Positions 45,094-53,726 of a stretch of 64,000 nt of DNA are shown in pieces. A program made the position numbers and the translations under genes. The stretch is taken from positions 8,805-72,804 of the forward strand of contig NZ_CAKRGI010000007.1 of NCBI RefSeq assembly GCF_934330165.1. The letters are read 5' to 3'. Numbering within the stretch: position 1 is the first letter of the stretch; every line of letters begins with the position of its first letter. Source of the stretch: an uncultured Mediterraneibacter sp. Its GTDB lineage: Bacteria > Bacillota > Clostridia > Lachnospirales > Lachnospiraceae. Below the pieces are notes generated by a model. That model saw only the letters and a list, made by a program, of their open reading frames with translations. It ran no database searches and was not told where the DNA came from.

Positions 45094-46491
45094 TTACTTA
45101 TATGCTTTAGTCAACAATACCACGCTCTCGATATGCACCGTCTCCGGGAACTGATCCACTCCCCGCACTTTCCTGATCTCATACCCATTTTCACACAGAT
45201 ACTTCAGATCCCTTGCTAGGGTTGCAGAGTCACAGCTTACGTACACAACTTTTTCCGGTTCCATCTTCGCGATTGTCTCAAGCAGTGTCTCATCACATCC
45301 TTTTCTTGGAGGATCTACTACGATCACATCCGCACGTGCCTTCTCGCCACCATGGGTTTTAGCATAGTTTTCATAATAGTCCGGCAGGACTTCTTCTGCC
45401 TTTCCAACATAGAACTCTGCATTATTGATCTCATTGATCTTCGCATTATTCTTTGCATCTTCGATCGCCTGCGGCACGATTTCAACTCCATAGACCTGCT
45501 TTGCTTTCTGTGCAAGGAAGAGAGAAATTGTTCCGATACCGCAATACAGATCCCATACTGTTTCCGTTCCTTTCAGATCTGCATATTCCAGTGCAAGTCC
45601 GTACAGATTTTCGGTCTGCACCGGATTCACCTGATAAAAGGACAAAGGAGAAATCTGATACTTTACATTTCCAATATAATCTGTAATAAATCCCTGTCCC
45701 CACAGGACTTCATAAGAGTCTCCCATGATGACGTTATCCCTGCGTGTATTCGGACTGAATGTGATACTTGTCATTCCTTCAAGCTGAATCAGTTTTTTAA
45801 TCAGCCAGTCCGCTTTCGGTAATTTCGTTCCGTTGATCACAAGACAGACCATGATCTCTTTTGTTGTAAATCCATAGCGGATCAGTGCATGGCGGATCAG
45901 ACCTTTGCCTGACTTCTCATCATACGCTGCAACACGATTTTCTTTCATATACTGCAAAATAATTTCGAGGATCTCCTGATTCTGCTCAACTCCCAGAATA
46001 CATTCTGTATTGGCAATGATATCATGGGTTCTTCCGGCATAAAATCCGGTAACAGGATTCCCCTCTTTATCTGTGCCAAAGGGGAACTGTGCCTTATTTC
46101 TGTAACGAAATGGCTCGTCCATTCCTGCCACCGATTCCATTACCGCATCGATCTTTCCCCTGTCAAAACCACCGATCCGTTCCAGATTACCACGAATCTT
46201 CTGCTCTTTGAAAGCAAGCTGACGCTCATAAGACATTTCCTGGATCTGACAGCCACCGCACTTTCTTGCAAATGCACACTTCGGTTCTACACGATCTGCC
46301 GATGGATGGATGATCTCCATCATCCGGGCATAGCCATAATTTTTCTTTGCTTTCATCACTTTTGCCTCTACTACATCCCCGATGATCGCATCTTTAATAA
46401 ACAGAGTATATCCATCCACGCGGCCGATCCCTTCACCGCCCACACCTATATCCGTTATTTCTACTGTTACAACGTCATTTTTATTCAGCAT
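45094..46491 (-). CDS. rlmD: 23S rRNA uracil-C5 methyltransferase, RlmD/RlmCD type
   Basis: The 465-residue protein begins with a TRAM domain (VTVEITDIGVGGEGIGRVDGYTLFIKDAI). Next is a four-cysteine iron-sulfur cluster region (CAFARKCGGCQIQ plus C near residue 160). The SAM-dependent methyltransferase domain follows, with DLYCGIGTISLFLAQKA, the VVDPPRKGCDE loop and the catalytic YVSCDSATLARDL. It methylates uridine in 23S rRNA (U1939, and in many Firmicutes also U747). Length and motifs are complete. The mobile island ends just downstream of it. Confidence 0.9.
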   Translation of the reverse strand: MLNKNDVVTVEITDIGVGGEGIGRVDGYTLFIKDAIIGDVVEAKVMKAKKNYGYARMMEIIHPSADRVEPKCAFARKCGGCQIQEMSYERQLAFKEQKIRGNLERIGGFDRGKIDAVMESVAGMDEPFRYRNKAQFPFGTDKEGNPVTGFYAGRTHDIIANTECILGVEQNQEILEIILQYMKENRVAAYDEKSGKGLIRHALIRYGFTTKEIMVCLVINGTKLPKADWLIKKLIQLEGMTSITFSPNTRRDNVIMGDSYEVLWGQGFITDYIGNVKYQISPLSFYQVNPVQTENLYGLALEYADLKGTETVWDLYCGIGTISLFLAQKAKQVYGVEIVPQAIEDAKNNAKINEINNAEFYVGKAEEVLPDYYENYAKTHGGEKARADVIVVDPPRKGCDETLLETIAKMEPEKVVYVSCDSATLARDLKYLCENGYEIRKVRGVDQFPETVHIESVVLLTKAYK

Positions 46492-46565
46492 TTTATTTCT
46501 GTTCCTATTTCTATTCTTGTTGAAAGCCGATTCTTAAATTATGAGAAATACGCTTTGCAAATATC

Positions 46566-47510
46566 TTAAATATCTGAGGTTTTCCTTATATTTGACTCAA
46601 ATAAACGGTTAAATCCCAGCCAGTCTGTTCCCTTTTTATTCTTAAAAAGCTCAGTCAGTGTCTGGAGCTTCGCATCCGCACTGTCTGCCAGATTCAGAGC
46701 CATTGCCTCTGCCAGTGCCGGTTTCTTTGGTGAACCATATTCCAGCTCGCCATGATGTGCCACGATACAGTGCTTCAGTTCATTTCCTATCTTTTCCGGG
46801 AAATCAGGAATCGAGCGGATCGCATCATCGATCATTTCCACACCGATCACAATATGACCGATCAACTGTCCCTCATCTGTATAATCATTATCCGGAAATG
46901 CAGACAGCTCCTTTACTTTTCCAATGTCATGGAAAATTGCTGAAGTCAGCAGAAGATCCCGGTTCAGGATACTGTAATTTGAAGCAAAATATTCACATAA
47001 ATGAACCACGCCAAGTGTATGCTCAAGCAGACCTCCGGCAAATCCGTGATGAACCGTCTTCGCAGCAGAATGACCTTTGAATTTTGCAATAAATGCTTCA
47101 TCTTTCACAAAATAAAATTCCAGTGCCGCTCTCAGATATGGATTGGAAATCTGACGGATATATGCCACCAGTTCCTCATACATACTGTCCACACTTTTCT
47201 CTGTTGTCGGCATATAATCAGCCGGATTATATTCTCCTTCCTGAGCCACCCGGATCTGACGGATGTTCATCTGAAGATTACCATTATAATTAATGATATC
47301 TCCAAATACTTCGATAAAATCTTTCTCATCATAATCCGCAATTCCCTGTGAACCAGGATCCCATACCTTTCCGTCCAGCGTTCCAGTCTTATCCTGAAGG
47401 ATCAGATTGTCATAAGGCTTTCCATTTCTTGTCTCCGCAGAACGCTTTCCTTTACAAAGGTATACATTTCTGATTGTCTCGCCTTCACATAATCCACTAA
47501 TATATCTCAT
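46566..47510 (-). CDS. yhaM: YhaM-type 3'-5' exoribonuclease (OB fold plus HD domain)
   Basis: The 314-residue protein has an N-terminal OB-fold (LCKGKRSAETRNGKPYDNLILQDKTG, EVFGDIINYNGNLQMNIRQI) and an HD domain (HHGFAGGLLEHTLGVVHLCEYFA, LLLTSAIFHDIGKVKEL, HCIVAHHGELEYGSPKKP). That is the two-domain layout of YhaM, a manganese-dependent RNase/DNase. The length agrees with the B. subtilis enzyme. It is separated by about 74 bases from rlmD, on the same strand. Confidence 0.9.
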   Translation of the reverse strand: MRYISGLCEGETIRNVYLCKGKRSAETRNGKPYDNLILQDKTGTLDGKVWDPGSQGIADYDEKDFIEVFGDIINYNGNLQMNIRQIRVAQEGEYNPADYMPTTEKSVDSMYEELVAYIRQISNPYLRAALEFYFVKDEAFIAKFKGHSAAKTVHHGFAGGLLEHTLGVVHLCEYFASNYSILNRDLLLTSAIFHDIGKVKELSAFPDNDYTDEGQLIGHIVIGVEMIDDAIRSIPDFPEKIGNELKHCIVAHHGELEYGSPKKPALAEAMALNLADSADAKLQTLTELFKNKKGTDWLGFNRLFESNIRKTSDI

Positions 47511-47520
47511 TTCTATCCTC

Positions 47521-47553
47521 TTTCTATTATTTTCTATTTCTATTATTTTCTAT
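47521..47553 (-). repeat. Direct repeat in the yhaM leader
   Basis: TTTCTATTATTTTCTAT occurs twice with a 16-base period (47521-47537 and 47537-47553), and looser TTCTAT units continue to about 47577. On the transcript strand this is an A-rich, C-free leader directly before yhaM. It may only be low-complexity sequence. Confidence 0.6.
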
Positions 47554-47599
47554 CTTTTATTCTATTTTCTATCTATTCTGTCTTCTACTCTGACTTTTG

Positions 47600-48880
47600 C
47601 TATTTTTTATCGCCTACATGCACAGTGAAATCAAGATCTACATATCCGTCAGCACCTTTTCTTTTACCTTTAACCCGGATCTCTGCACCGCTCTTTTCAT
47701 CCAGTACCGCTTTCTCGTAACTGCTCATACCAGAAACTGACTCACCGGAAATCTGCCAGATAATATCCCCGCTCTGGATTCCTGCTGCCATTGCCGGAGA
47801 ATCCGGATCTACTTCAATGACATACAATCCTGACGGCATGCCTTCATTCTGCTGAAGTTCTCCCGTCACAGTCGTTCCGTAAATTCCGATATAAGGCACA
47901 CTTTCCCCGTTCGCCATCAACTGGATCCTGGATTTCAGATCAGAGATTGCATATGCATTCACCGTATGGTCTCCCTTATCTTCCCAGATATCATCTGAAA
48001 TCATTCCGATTACCTCTCCGTCCATATTGAAAAGGATTCCTGTCGCACCATCTGAACCGGAAATATCTGTTCCGATCACTCCGCATTCGCCATCCCGGAA
48101 CTTTTGCTGATACTCGGTGGAACTGATAATCCCGTAACTGACTCCGTCCTCATACCCCAGGGTATTTCCAAGTGCAATCACTCCGTCCCCCTGTGCTGCA
48201 AGATTAGAATTGCCAAGTTCTGCGACATGGATCGCATTCCAGGTCGCATCTGACAGCTCACTCTTTGCCACACTGAATACTGCAAATCCACTGTTCTTAT
48301 CTCTGCTTTTGACCGATGCCTTATAACTTGTACCATCGGCAAATTCCACCCGCCATTCTTCCGCAGCTTCGCAGACTGACTCGCTGGCAAAGATCAGAAG
48401 CTCCTGTCCGTTATCCGCAGTGATCACTCCTGATACAGACGAGGTGATCCCCGTTGCCTCCGCATCCCAGTCTTCTTTCTCCGATGCCGCACTGACAGAT
48501 ACAACTCCCTTTTTCGCTTCCTTTACATCCTGATACATACTCTTAAGGATCTCTTCATAATTTTCTTTGCTCAATGTCTGATCCACCGGATCATTCTGAT
48601 CTCCTGCTGCCTGATCCTCCTGCCCTGAAGGAGTAGCATCTTCCGGAATCGTCACTGCCGCCGGTTTGCCTCTCAGCCACCTTTGTGCCGCCGGCTTCAC
48701 CGCAAAAAATCCCAGACTCGCAACTCCTCCGAAAATCAGTCCGTACAGAGCGATCCTGACAAACTGCTGGATCAGCATCTTCCGGCTGATCTTTTTGGGC
48801 TTTATCGTCTCCTGCAGGAATGAATAAGATTCCTCTTCTTCCTGAGGCTTCTCCTGCTCTTTTTCATCTAACATAGGCAC
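47600..48880 (-). CDS. HtrA/DegP-like membrane protein with degenerate catalytic triad and PDZ domain
   Basis: The 426-residue protein has a cytoplasmic start, one transmembrane helix (IALYGLIFGGVASLGFFAV), a trypsin-like domain (about 115-300) and a PDZ domain (about 310-420, GLYVIEVDPDSPAMAAGIQSGDII). Against active HtrA the His position (NNHV) reads SESV, the Asp position (TDLAVL) reads SGFAVF, and the Ser position (GNSGGP) reads SDGATG. All three catalytic residues are therefore lost, while the fold-defining flanks (VIALGNTLG, GIISS, GEVIGM) are kept. It is probably a binding or sensing pseudoprotease at the outer face of the membrane. Confidence 0.85.
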   Translation of the reverse strand: MPMLDEKEQEKPQEEEESYSFLQETIKPKKISRKMLIQQFVRIALYGLIFGGVASLGFFAVKPAAQRWLRGKPAAVTIPEDATPSGQEDQAAGDQNDPVDQTLSKENYEEILKSMYQDVKEAKKGVVSVSAASEKEDWDAEATGITSSVSGVITADNGQELLIFASESVCEAAEEWRVEFADGTSYKASVKSRDKNSGFAVFSVAKSELSDATWNAIHVAELGNSNLAAQGDGVIALGNTLGYEDGVSYGIISSTEYQQKFRDGECGVIGTDISGSDGATGILFNMDGEVIGMISDDIWEDKGDHTVNAYAISDLKSRIQLMANGESVPYIGIYGTTVTGELQQNEGMPSGLYVIEVDPDSPAMAAGIQSGDIIWQISGESVSGMSSYEKAVLDEKSGAEIRVKGKRKGADGYVDLDFTVHVGDKK

Positions 48881-48913
48881 TGTCTCCCATACGAAAAAAG
48901 TCTTTCGTTTTCT

Positions 48914-48942
48914 AGTATAACTGATTTATTCTCATTGTTCAA
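48914..48942 (-). promoter_or_regulatory. Promoter of the HtrA-like gene
   Basis: On the minus strand TTGAAC (48937-48942), a 17-base spacer and TATACT (48914-48919). mutS2 starts divergently at 49025; its own -10 is probably TACAAT at 48981-48986. Confidence 0.65.
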
Positions 48943-49024
48943 TATCGGATAAAAGCCTTTTCTTTACGCAAAGAATGGGGTACAATAGGACAGAGTTAAT
49001 CCTAAAAAATATCAAGGTGGAATT

Positions 49025-51400
49025 ATGAACCAGAAGACTTTATTTAAATTAGAATATGATAAGATCATTGCCCTGTTGGAGAAGGAGGCAACTTCTTTCC
49101 GCGGAGGGCAGCTCTGCCGCCGGTTAAAGCCGATGACAGATATCAATAAAATTAATACATTTCAGGAGCAGACTGCGGCTGCGTTCACCCGGATTGTACA
49201 AAAGGGACGCATTTCTTTCGGTGATGCTTCTCCGGTCGAAGAGTCCATGAAACGGCTGGAAGTCGGTGGTGCTTTAAGTATTTCCGAGCTGCTCCGCATC
49301 AGCCGCCTTCTCGGGAATGCTGCCCGGGTAAAGGCTTATGGCAGACATGATACACAGGAAGAATCCTGCGACTGTCTGGATGCTTTTTTTGAACAGCTTG
49401 AACCGCTTACTCCTCTGGCAAATGAGATTGAGCGGTGTATCCCCGGAGAAGATGAAGTCAGTGATGATGCAAGCTCCACATTAAAGCATATCCGACGCAG
49501 TATTAATGGGATCAACGAGCGGGTGCATGCAACTCTGACCAGTCTTGTAAATGGTTCTCTGCGGACTTATTTACAGGATCCGATCATCACCATGCGGGGT
49601 GACCGCTACTGCATCCCGGTCAAGGCTGAATACCGGGGACAGGTTCAGGGACTGATCCATGACCAGTCTTCTACCGGTTCTACGCTTTTTATTGAACCTA
49701 TGGCTGTCGTGAAACTGAATAATGACCTGAAGGAACTTTATGCAAAAGAACAGGAAGAAATTCAGGTCATTCTTGCCGGTCTGAGTGAAGACGCCGCTCA
49801 GTATATTGAAGAAATCCGGGCAGATTACCGTGCTTTGACCGATCTCGACTTTATTTTTGCAAGAGGTGCATTGGCTCTGTCCATGAAAGCCAGCCGCCCG
49901 GTTTTTAATGAAGAAAATAAAATCCATATCCGTGAGGGACGTCACCCACTGCTGGATCCTAAGACAGTCGTTCCGATCACGGTCACTCTCGGAGAAGAGT
50001 TTGATCTGCTGATCGTGACCGGTCCAAATACCGGTGGTAAGACCGTTTCCCTGAAGACAGTCGGACTTTTCTGTCTCATGGGGCAGGCAGGGCTGCATAT
50101 CCCTGCCGGTGACCGCTCACAGCTTGCAGTTTTTCATCAGATTTATGCGGATATCGGAGACGAACAGAGCATTGAGCAGAGTCTGAGTACTTTTTCTTCC
50201 CATATGACGAACATTGTATCGTTTCTAAAGAAAGTAGATTCACATTCTCTGGTCTTATTTGATGAGTTATGTGCAGGAACAGACCCGACAGAGGGAGCGG
50301 CACTGGCGATCGCCATTCTTTCCCATCTCCATTCACAGGGGATCTGCACCATGGCGACGACTCATTACAGTGAGCTGAAAGTCTATGCACTTTCTACTCC
50401 GGGAGTAGAGAATGCATGCTGTGAATTTGATGTCCAGAGTTTACGCCCGACTTACCGGCTTCTGATCGGTATCCCCGGCAAAAGTAATGCCTTTGCCATT
50501 TCCGGGAAACTCGGATTGCCCGATTATATTATTGATGACGCAAGAGAGCGTCTGACAGAACAGGATATTTCCTTCGAGGATCTCCTCACCGATCTGGAGA
50601 CAAGTAAGCGTACGATTGAAAAAGAGCGAGAAGAGATTTCTGCTCTCCGCAAAGAAGCTGAAGAATTAAAATTACAGGCAAAAGAGCGGCAGGAAAAGCT
50701 GGACGAACAGCGTGACCGGATCCTGCGTGAGGCAAATGAAAAGGCAAATGTCATCCTCCGGGATGCGAAAGAAGTCGCAGACGAGACGATCCGCAAATTC
50801 CATAAGTTCGGCAAGGAAAATATTTCTACGGCAGAGATGGAAAAAGAACGGGAGCGGATCCGTAAGAAAGTCAACGATACCGCCGCTGCTTCTTCACTGC
50901 AGTCAAAAAAACCGAAAAAAGAACATAAGCCTTCCGACTTTAAACTGGGAGAATCTGTCAAGGTTCTGAGCATGAACCTGACCGGAACTGTCAGCTCCCT
51001 ACCGGATGTCCGTGGAAATCTGACAGTTCAGATGGGGATCCTTCGTTCCCAGGTCAATATTTCAGACCTTGAGATCATTGAAGAACCATCTCCATATGGT
51101 GCAAAGAAAATGAACCGCACTTCCAAAGGGAAGATCAAAATGGGAAAATCCCTCTCCGTCCGCCCGGAGATCAATCTGCTTGGACGAACTGTGGATGAAG
51201 CGGTTGCAGAACTGGACAAATACCTTGATGATGCACTGCTCGCCCATTTATATACAGTTCGTGTTGTCCACGGAAAAGGAACCGGGGCATTGCGTAAAGG
51301 AATCCATGAATACCTGCGTCGGCAGAAGCACGTAAAATCTTATCACCTCGCTGAATTTGGAGAGGGCGATGCAGGTGTTACGATCGTAGAACTCGGATAA
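49025..51400 (+). CDS. mutS2: MutS2 (ATPase/Smr nuclease; ribosome and recombination quality control)
   Basis: The 791-residue protein shows the MutS-type ATPase with Walker A TGPNTGGKTVSLKTVG, VLFDELCAGTDPTEGAALA and the TTHYSELK loop. A long charged coiled coil follows (about 520-625), then a C-terminal Smr domain (INLLGRTVDEAVAELDKYLD, VRVVHGKGTGALRKGIHEYL). It lacks the mismatch-recognition domain of MutS. MutS2 suppresses recombination in some bacteria and rescues collided ribosomes in B. subtilis. AAGGTGG precedes the ATG. A two-component system follows after 31 bases without a visible terminator. Confidence 0.95.
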   Translation: MNQKTLFKLEYDKIIALLEKEATSFRGGQLCRRLKPMTDINKINTFQEQTAAAFTRIVQKGRISFGDASPVEESMKRLEVGGALSISELLRISRLLGNAARVKAYGRHDTQEESCDCLDAFFEQLEPLTPLANEIERCIPGEDEVSDDASSTLKHIRRSINGINERVHATLTSLVNGSLRTYLQDPIITMRGDRYCIPVKAEYRGQVQGLIHDQSSTGSTLFIEPMAVVKLNNDLKELYAKEQEEIQVILAGLSEDAAQYIEEIRADYRALTDLDFIFARGALALSMKASRPVFNEENKIHIREGRHPLLDPKTVVPITVTLGEEFDLLIVTGPNTGGKTVSLKTVGLFCLMGQAGLHIPAGDRSQLAVFHQIYADIGDEQSIEQSLSTFSSHMTNIVSFLKKVDSHSLVLFDELCAGTDPTEGAALAIAILSHLHSQGICTMATTHYSELKVYALSTPGVENACCEFDVQSLRPTYRLLIGIPGKSNAFAISGKLGLPDYIIDDARERLTEQDISFEDLLTDLETSKRTIEKEREEISALRKEAEELKLQAKERQEKLDEQRDRILREANEKANVILRDAKEVADETIRKFHKFGKENISTAEMEKERERIRKKVNDTAAASSLQSKKPKKEHKPSDFKLGESVKVLSMNLTGTVSSLPDVRGNLTVQMGILRSQVNISDLEIIEEPSPYGAKKMNRTSKGKIKMGKSLSVRPEINLLGRTVDEAVAELDKYLDDALLAHLYTVRVVHGKGTGALRKGIHEYLRRQKHVKSYHLAEFGEGDAGVTIVELG

Positions 51401-51431
51401 TAAACCTGACAAATAAAAAGGAGGATCTTTC

Positions 51432-52133
51432 ATGATAGGGAAACAGAAAATTCTCATCGTTGATGATGATGAAAATATTGCAGAGCTGATCTCGCTCTAT
51501 CTGACAAAAGAATGCTTTGATACAAAAATGGTTTACAACGGTGAAGATGCACTGGCTGCTTTTGATACTTATCAGCCGAATCTCATTTTGCTTGACCTGA
51601 TGCTCCCCGGCATCGACGGATATCAGGTCTGTCGTGAGATCCGTGCCAGATCCGTAACCCCGATCATCATGCTCTCTGCCAAAAGTGAGGTATTTGACAA
51701 GGTACTTGGTCTGGAGCTTGGTGCGGATGATTATATTATGAAGCCTTTTGACGCAAAAGAAATGGTTGCCCGTGTACGTGCCGTACTCCGCCGCTATCAG
51801 GTCGGCAGACAGACTGAACCCGCCCGGGAAAAGACCAAATGCGTTGAATATGAGGGGCTGACAATCAATCTGACTAATTATTCCGTTCTCTGTGACGGAA
51901 AAAATGTAGAGATGCCTCCAAAAGAGCTGGAGCTTTTATACTGCCTTGCCGCTTCACCGAATCAGGTCTTCACCCGTGAGCAGCTTCTTGACCGCATCTG
52001 GGGATATGAGTACATCGGGGATACAAGAACCGTTGACGTTCATATCAAGAGACTTCGTGAAAAGATCAAAGATCATCCTCACTGGAGTCTGAGTACTGTG
52101 TGGGGAATCGGCTACAAATTTGAAACGAAATAA
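51432..52133 (+). CDS. OmpR-family response regulator
   Basis: The 233-residue protein has a receiver (ILIVDDDENIAELISLYL, LLDLMLPGIDGYQV, LSAKSE, KPFDAKEMVARV) and a winged-helix output domain (MPPKELELLYCLAASPNQVFT, YIGDTRTVDVHIKRLREKI). AAGGAGG lies seven bases before the ATG. It is paired with the kinase gene 32 bases downstream. Target genes cannot be read from the sequence; the convergently transcribed sugar-binding lipoprotein next door is one candidate. Confidence 0.92.
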   Translation: MIGKQKILIVDDDENIAELISLYLTKECFDTKMVYNGEDALAAFDTYQPNLILLDLMLPGIDGYQVCREIRARSVTPIIMLSAKSEVFDKVLGLELGADDYIMKPFDAKEMVARVRAVLRRYQVGRQTEPAREKTKCVEYEGLTINLTNYSVLCDGKNVEMPPKELELLYCLAASPNQVFTREQLLDRIWGYEYIGDTRTVDVHIKRLREKIKDHPHWSLSTVWGIGYKFETK

Positions 52134-52165
52134 TTTTTACAACAGATGATATCCGGGAGAACATC

Positions 52166-53587
52166 ATGAAAAGTATTTTGCACTTAAAATTTATCGTCCT
52201 ATATATTATTTTTGGTTTTTTGTGCGTTTTTACAACCGCCACACTGACAAATGAGCTGATCATGAACGGACTGGAAGAAGATATTTCCCAGTCTCTTTAC
52301 AGGGAGGCAACTCTGATCTCCAATAATTATCTGCCTTCCTATTTTTCAGAAGACGCTTCCATCTGGGCAGTCCAGTCCCAGCTCATTGCCATGCGTCTGT
52401 ATTTAAATTCTTCTCTTTGGTTTGTCACACCGGATGGAAGTCTCATTACCTCTTCCAATATCGGAGGTACAACTGCCCCCCGGACAATTGAAAATTTTGA
52501 TCCGGCCGAAATTGGGAACAGCCAGTACATTACCGGAACTTACCACGATTACTTTGACGAGGATTTCATCACTGTCATGGCTCCGGTCACGCAGGGATTT
52601 TCAACAAAGGGATATCTGCTGATCCATCATCCGGTTTCTGACATCAAAAAGCAGTGTTCGCTTCTGATGCGTCCGGTTTACATTACTCTGGCAGTGATCT
52701 TCGGACTGTCTTTCATTTTCCTGCTGGGATTCCACTTCTTTGTCTACCGCCCGCTGCGGCAGATTACAGAGGCCGCCAAGCAGTACGCCATGGGAAACCT
52801 GGATTATGCGATCCCGGTTCATTCTCATGATGAAATGGGATATCTTTCTGCCTCCCTGAACTTCATGTCTGTGCAGTTAAAAGACATGGATGATTATCAG
52901 AAAAAGATCGTAGCAAATGTTTCCCATGATTTCCGCTCACCGCTGACCTCCATCAAAGGTTATGTGCAGGCAATAACCGACGGAACCATCCCACCGGAAT
53001 TACATGAAAAGTACCTGAATATCATCCTGTTCGAGGTGGAACGACTGACCGACCTTACTACCGACCTGCTCACTCTCAACGAATTTGATACCAAAGAGCT
53101 GCTTTTAGACAAAACCACCTTTGATATTCAGGAAGTCATCAAGAATACAGCCCTCTCTTTCGAGGGAGTCTGTACACCAAAGCACATTTCCATTCAATTG
53201 CTGCTGCTTCCTGATGAGGTTTTTGTCTGTGCAGATAAGCGGAAAATCCAGCAGGTTCTTTACAACCTGATTGATAATGCAATCAAATTCAGCGAAAATG
53301 AATCTTCTGTTTTTGTGGAAGTATCAGGAAAAAATGATAAGATCTTTGTCTCTGTAAAAGATCAGGGAATCGGTATTCCGAAAAAAGAACTGAATAAAAT
53401 CTGGGAACGTTTCTATAAATCTGATCTGTCTCGTGGAAAGGATAAGAAGGGAACCGGACTGGGGCTTGCTATTGTCAAAGAAGTGATCCAAGCTCACGAT
53501 GAGCATATCAATGTCGTCAGCACCGAAGGAGTCGGTACGGAATTTATCTTTTCTCTGAGCAAAGCCAGTCAGGATCCGGTAAAATGA
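52166..53587 (+). CDS. Sensor histidine kinase with extracellular domain and HAMP
   Basis: The 473-residue protein has two transmembrane segments (about 7-27 and 170-192) around an external sensor domain of about 140 residues. A HAMP domain follows (YRPLRQITEAAKQYAMGNLD), then HisKA with H-box NVSHDFRSPLTSIKGY, and HATPase motifs NAIKFS, DQGIGIPK and KGTGLGLAIV. The class is that of ResE/PhoR-like kinases. GGGAG precedes the ATG. A strong terminator ends the transcript. Confidence 0.92.
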   Translation: MKSILHLKFIVLYIIFGFLCVFTTATLTNELIMNGLEEDISQSLYREATLISNNYLPSYFSEDASIWAVQSQLIAMRLYLNSSLWFVTPDGSLITSSNIGGTTAPRTIENFDPAEIGNSQYITGTYHDYFDEDFITVMAPVTQGFSTKGYLLIHHPVSDIKKQCSLLMRPVYITLAVIFGLSFIFLLGFHFFVYRPLRQITEAAKQYAMGNLDYAIPVHSHDEMGYLSASLNFMSVQLKDMDDYQKKIVANVSHDFRSPLTSIKGYVQAITDGTIPPELHEKYLNIILFEVERLTDLTTDLLTLNEFDTKELLLDKTTFDIQEVIKNTALSFEGVCTPKHISIQLLLLPDEVFVCADKRKIQQVLYNLIDNAIKFSENESSVFVEVSGKNDKIFVSVKDQGIGIPKKELNKIWERFYKSDLSRGKDKKGTGLGLAIVKEVIQAHDEHINVVSTEGVGTEFIFSLSKASQDPVK

Positions 53588-53593
53588 TAAGAA

Positions 53594-53640
53594 ACCCGGG
53601 ATGACGATCTTTCAAGATTCTCTCATCCCGGGTATTTTTT
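53594..53640. terminator. Intrinsic terminator between kinase and sugar-binding protein genes
   Basis: ACCCGGGATGA (53594-53604) pairs perfectly with TCATCCCGGGT (53623-53633), followed by ATTTTTT. It can also serve the converging gene. Confidence 0.9.
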
Positions 53641-53726
53641 CTGGTTTTATTTATTTTTCTATCACTTTTTCTGCTGCTTTTCTTTTGCGGTGATACTTTT
53701 CCTGTCTGTAACCTGCCCTCTGGATT

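Noticed and set aside
47600-48880. Active DegP/HtrA protease
   Set aside because: None of the three catalytic positions carries its required residue.
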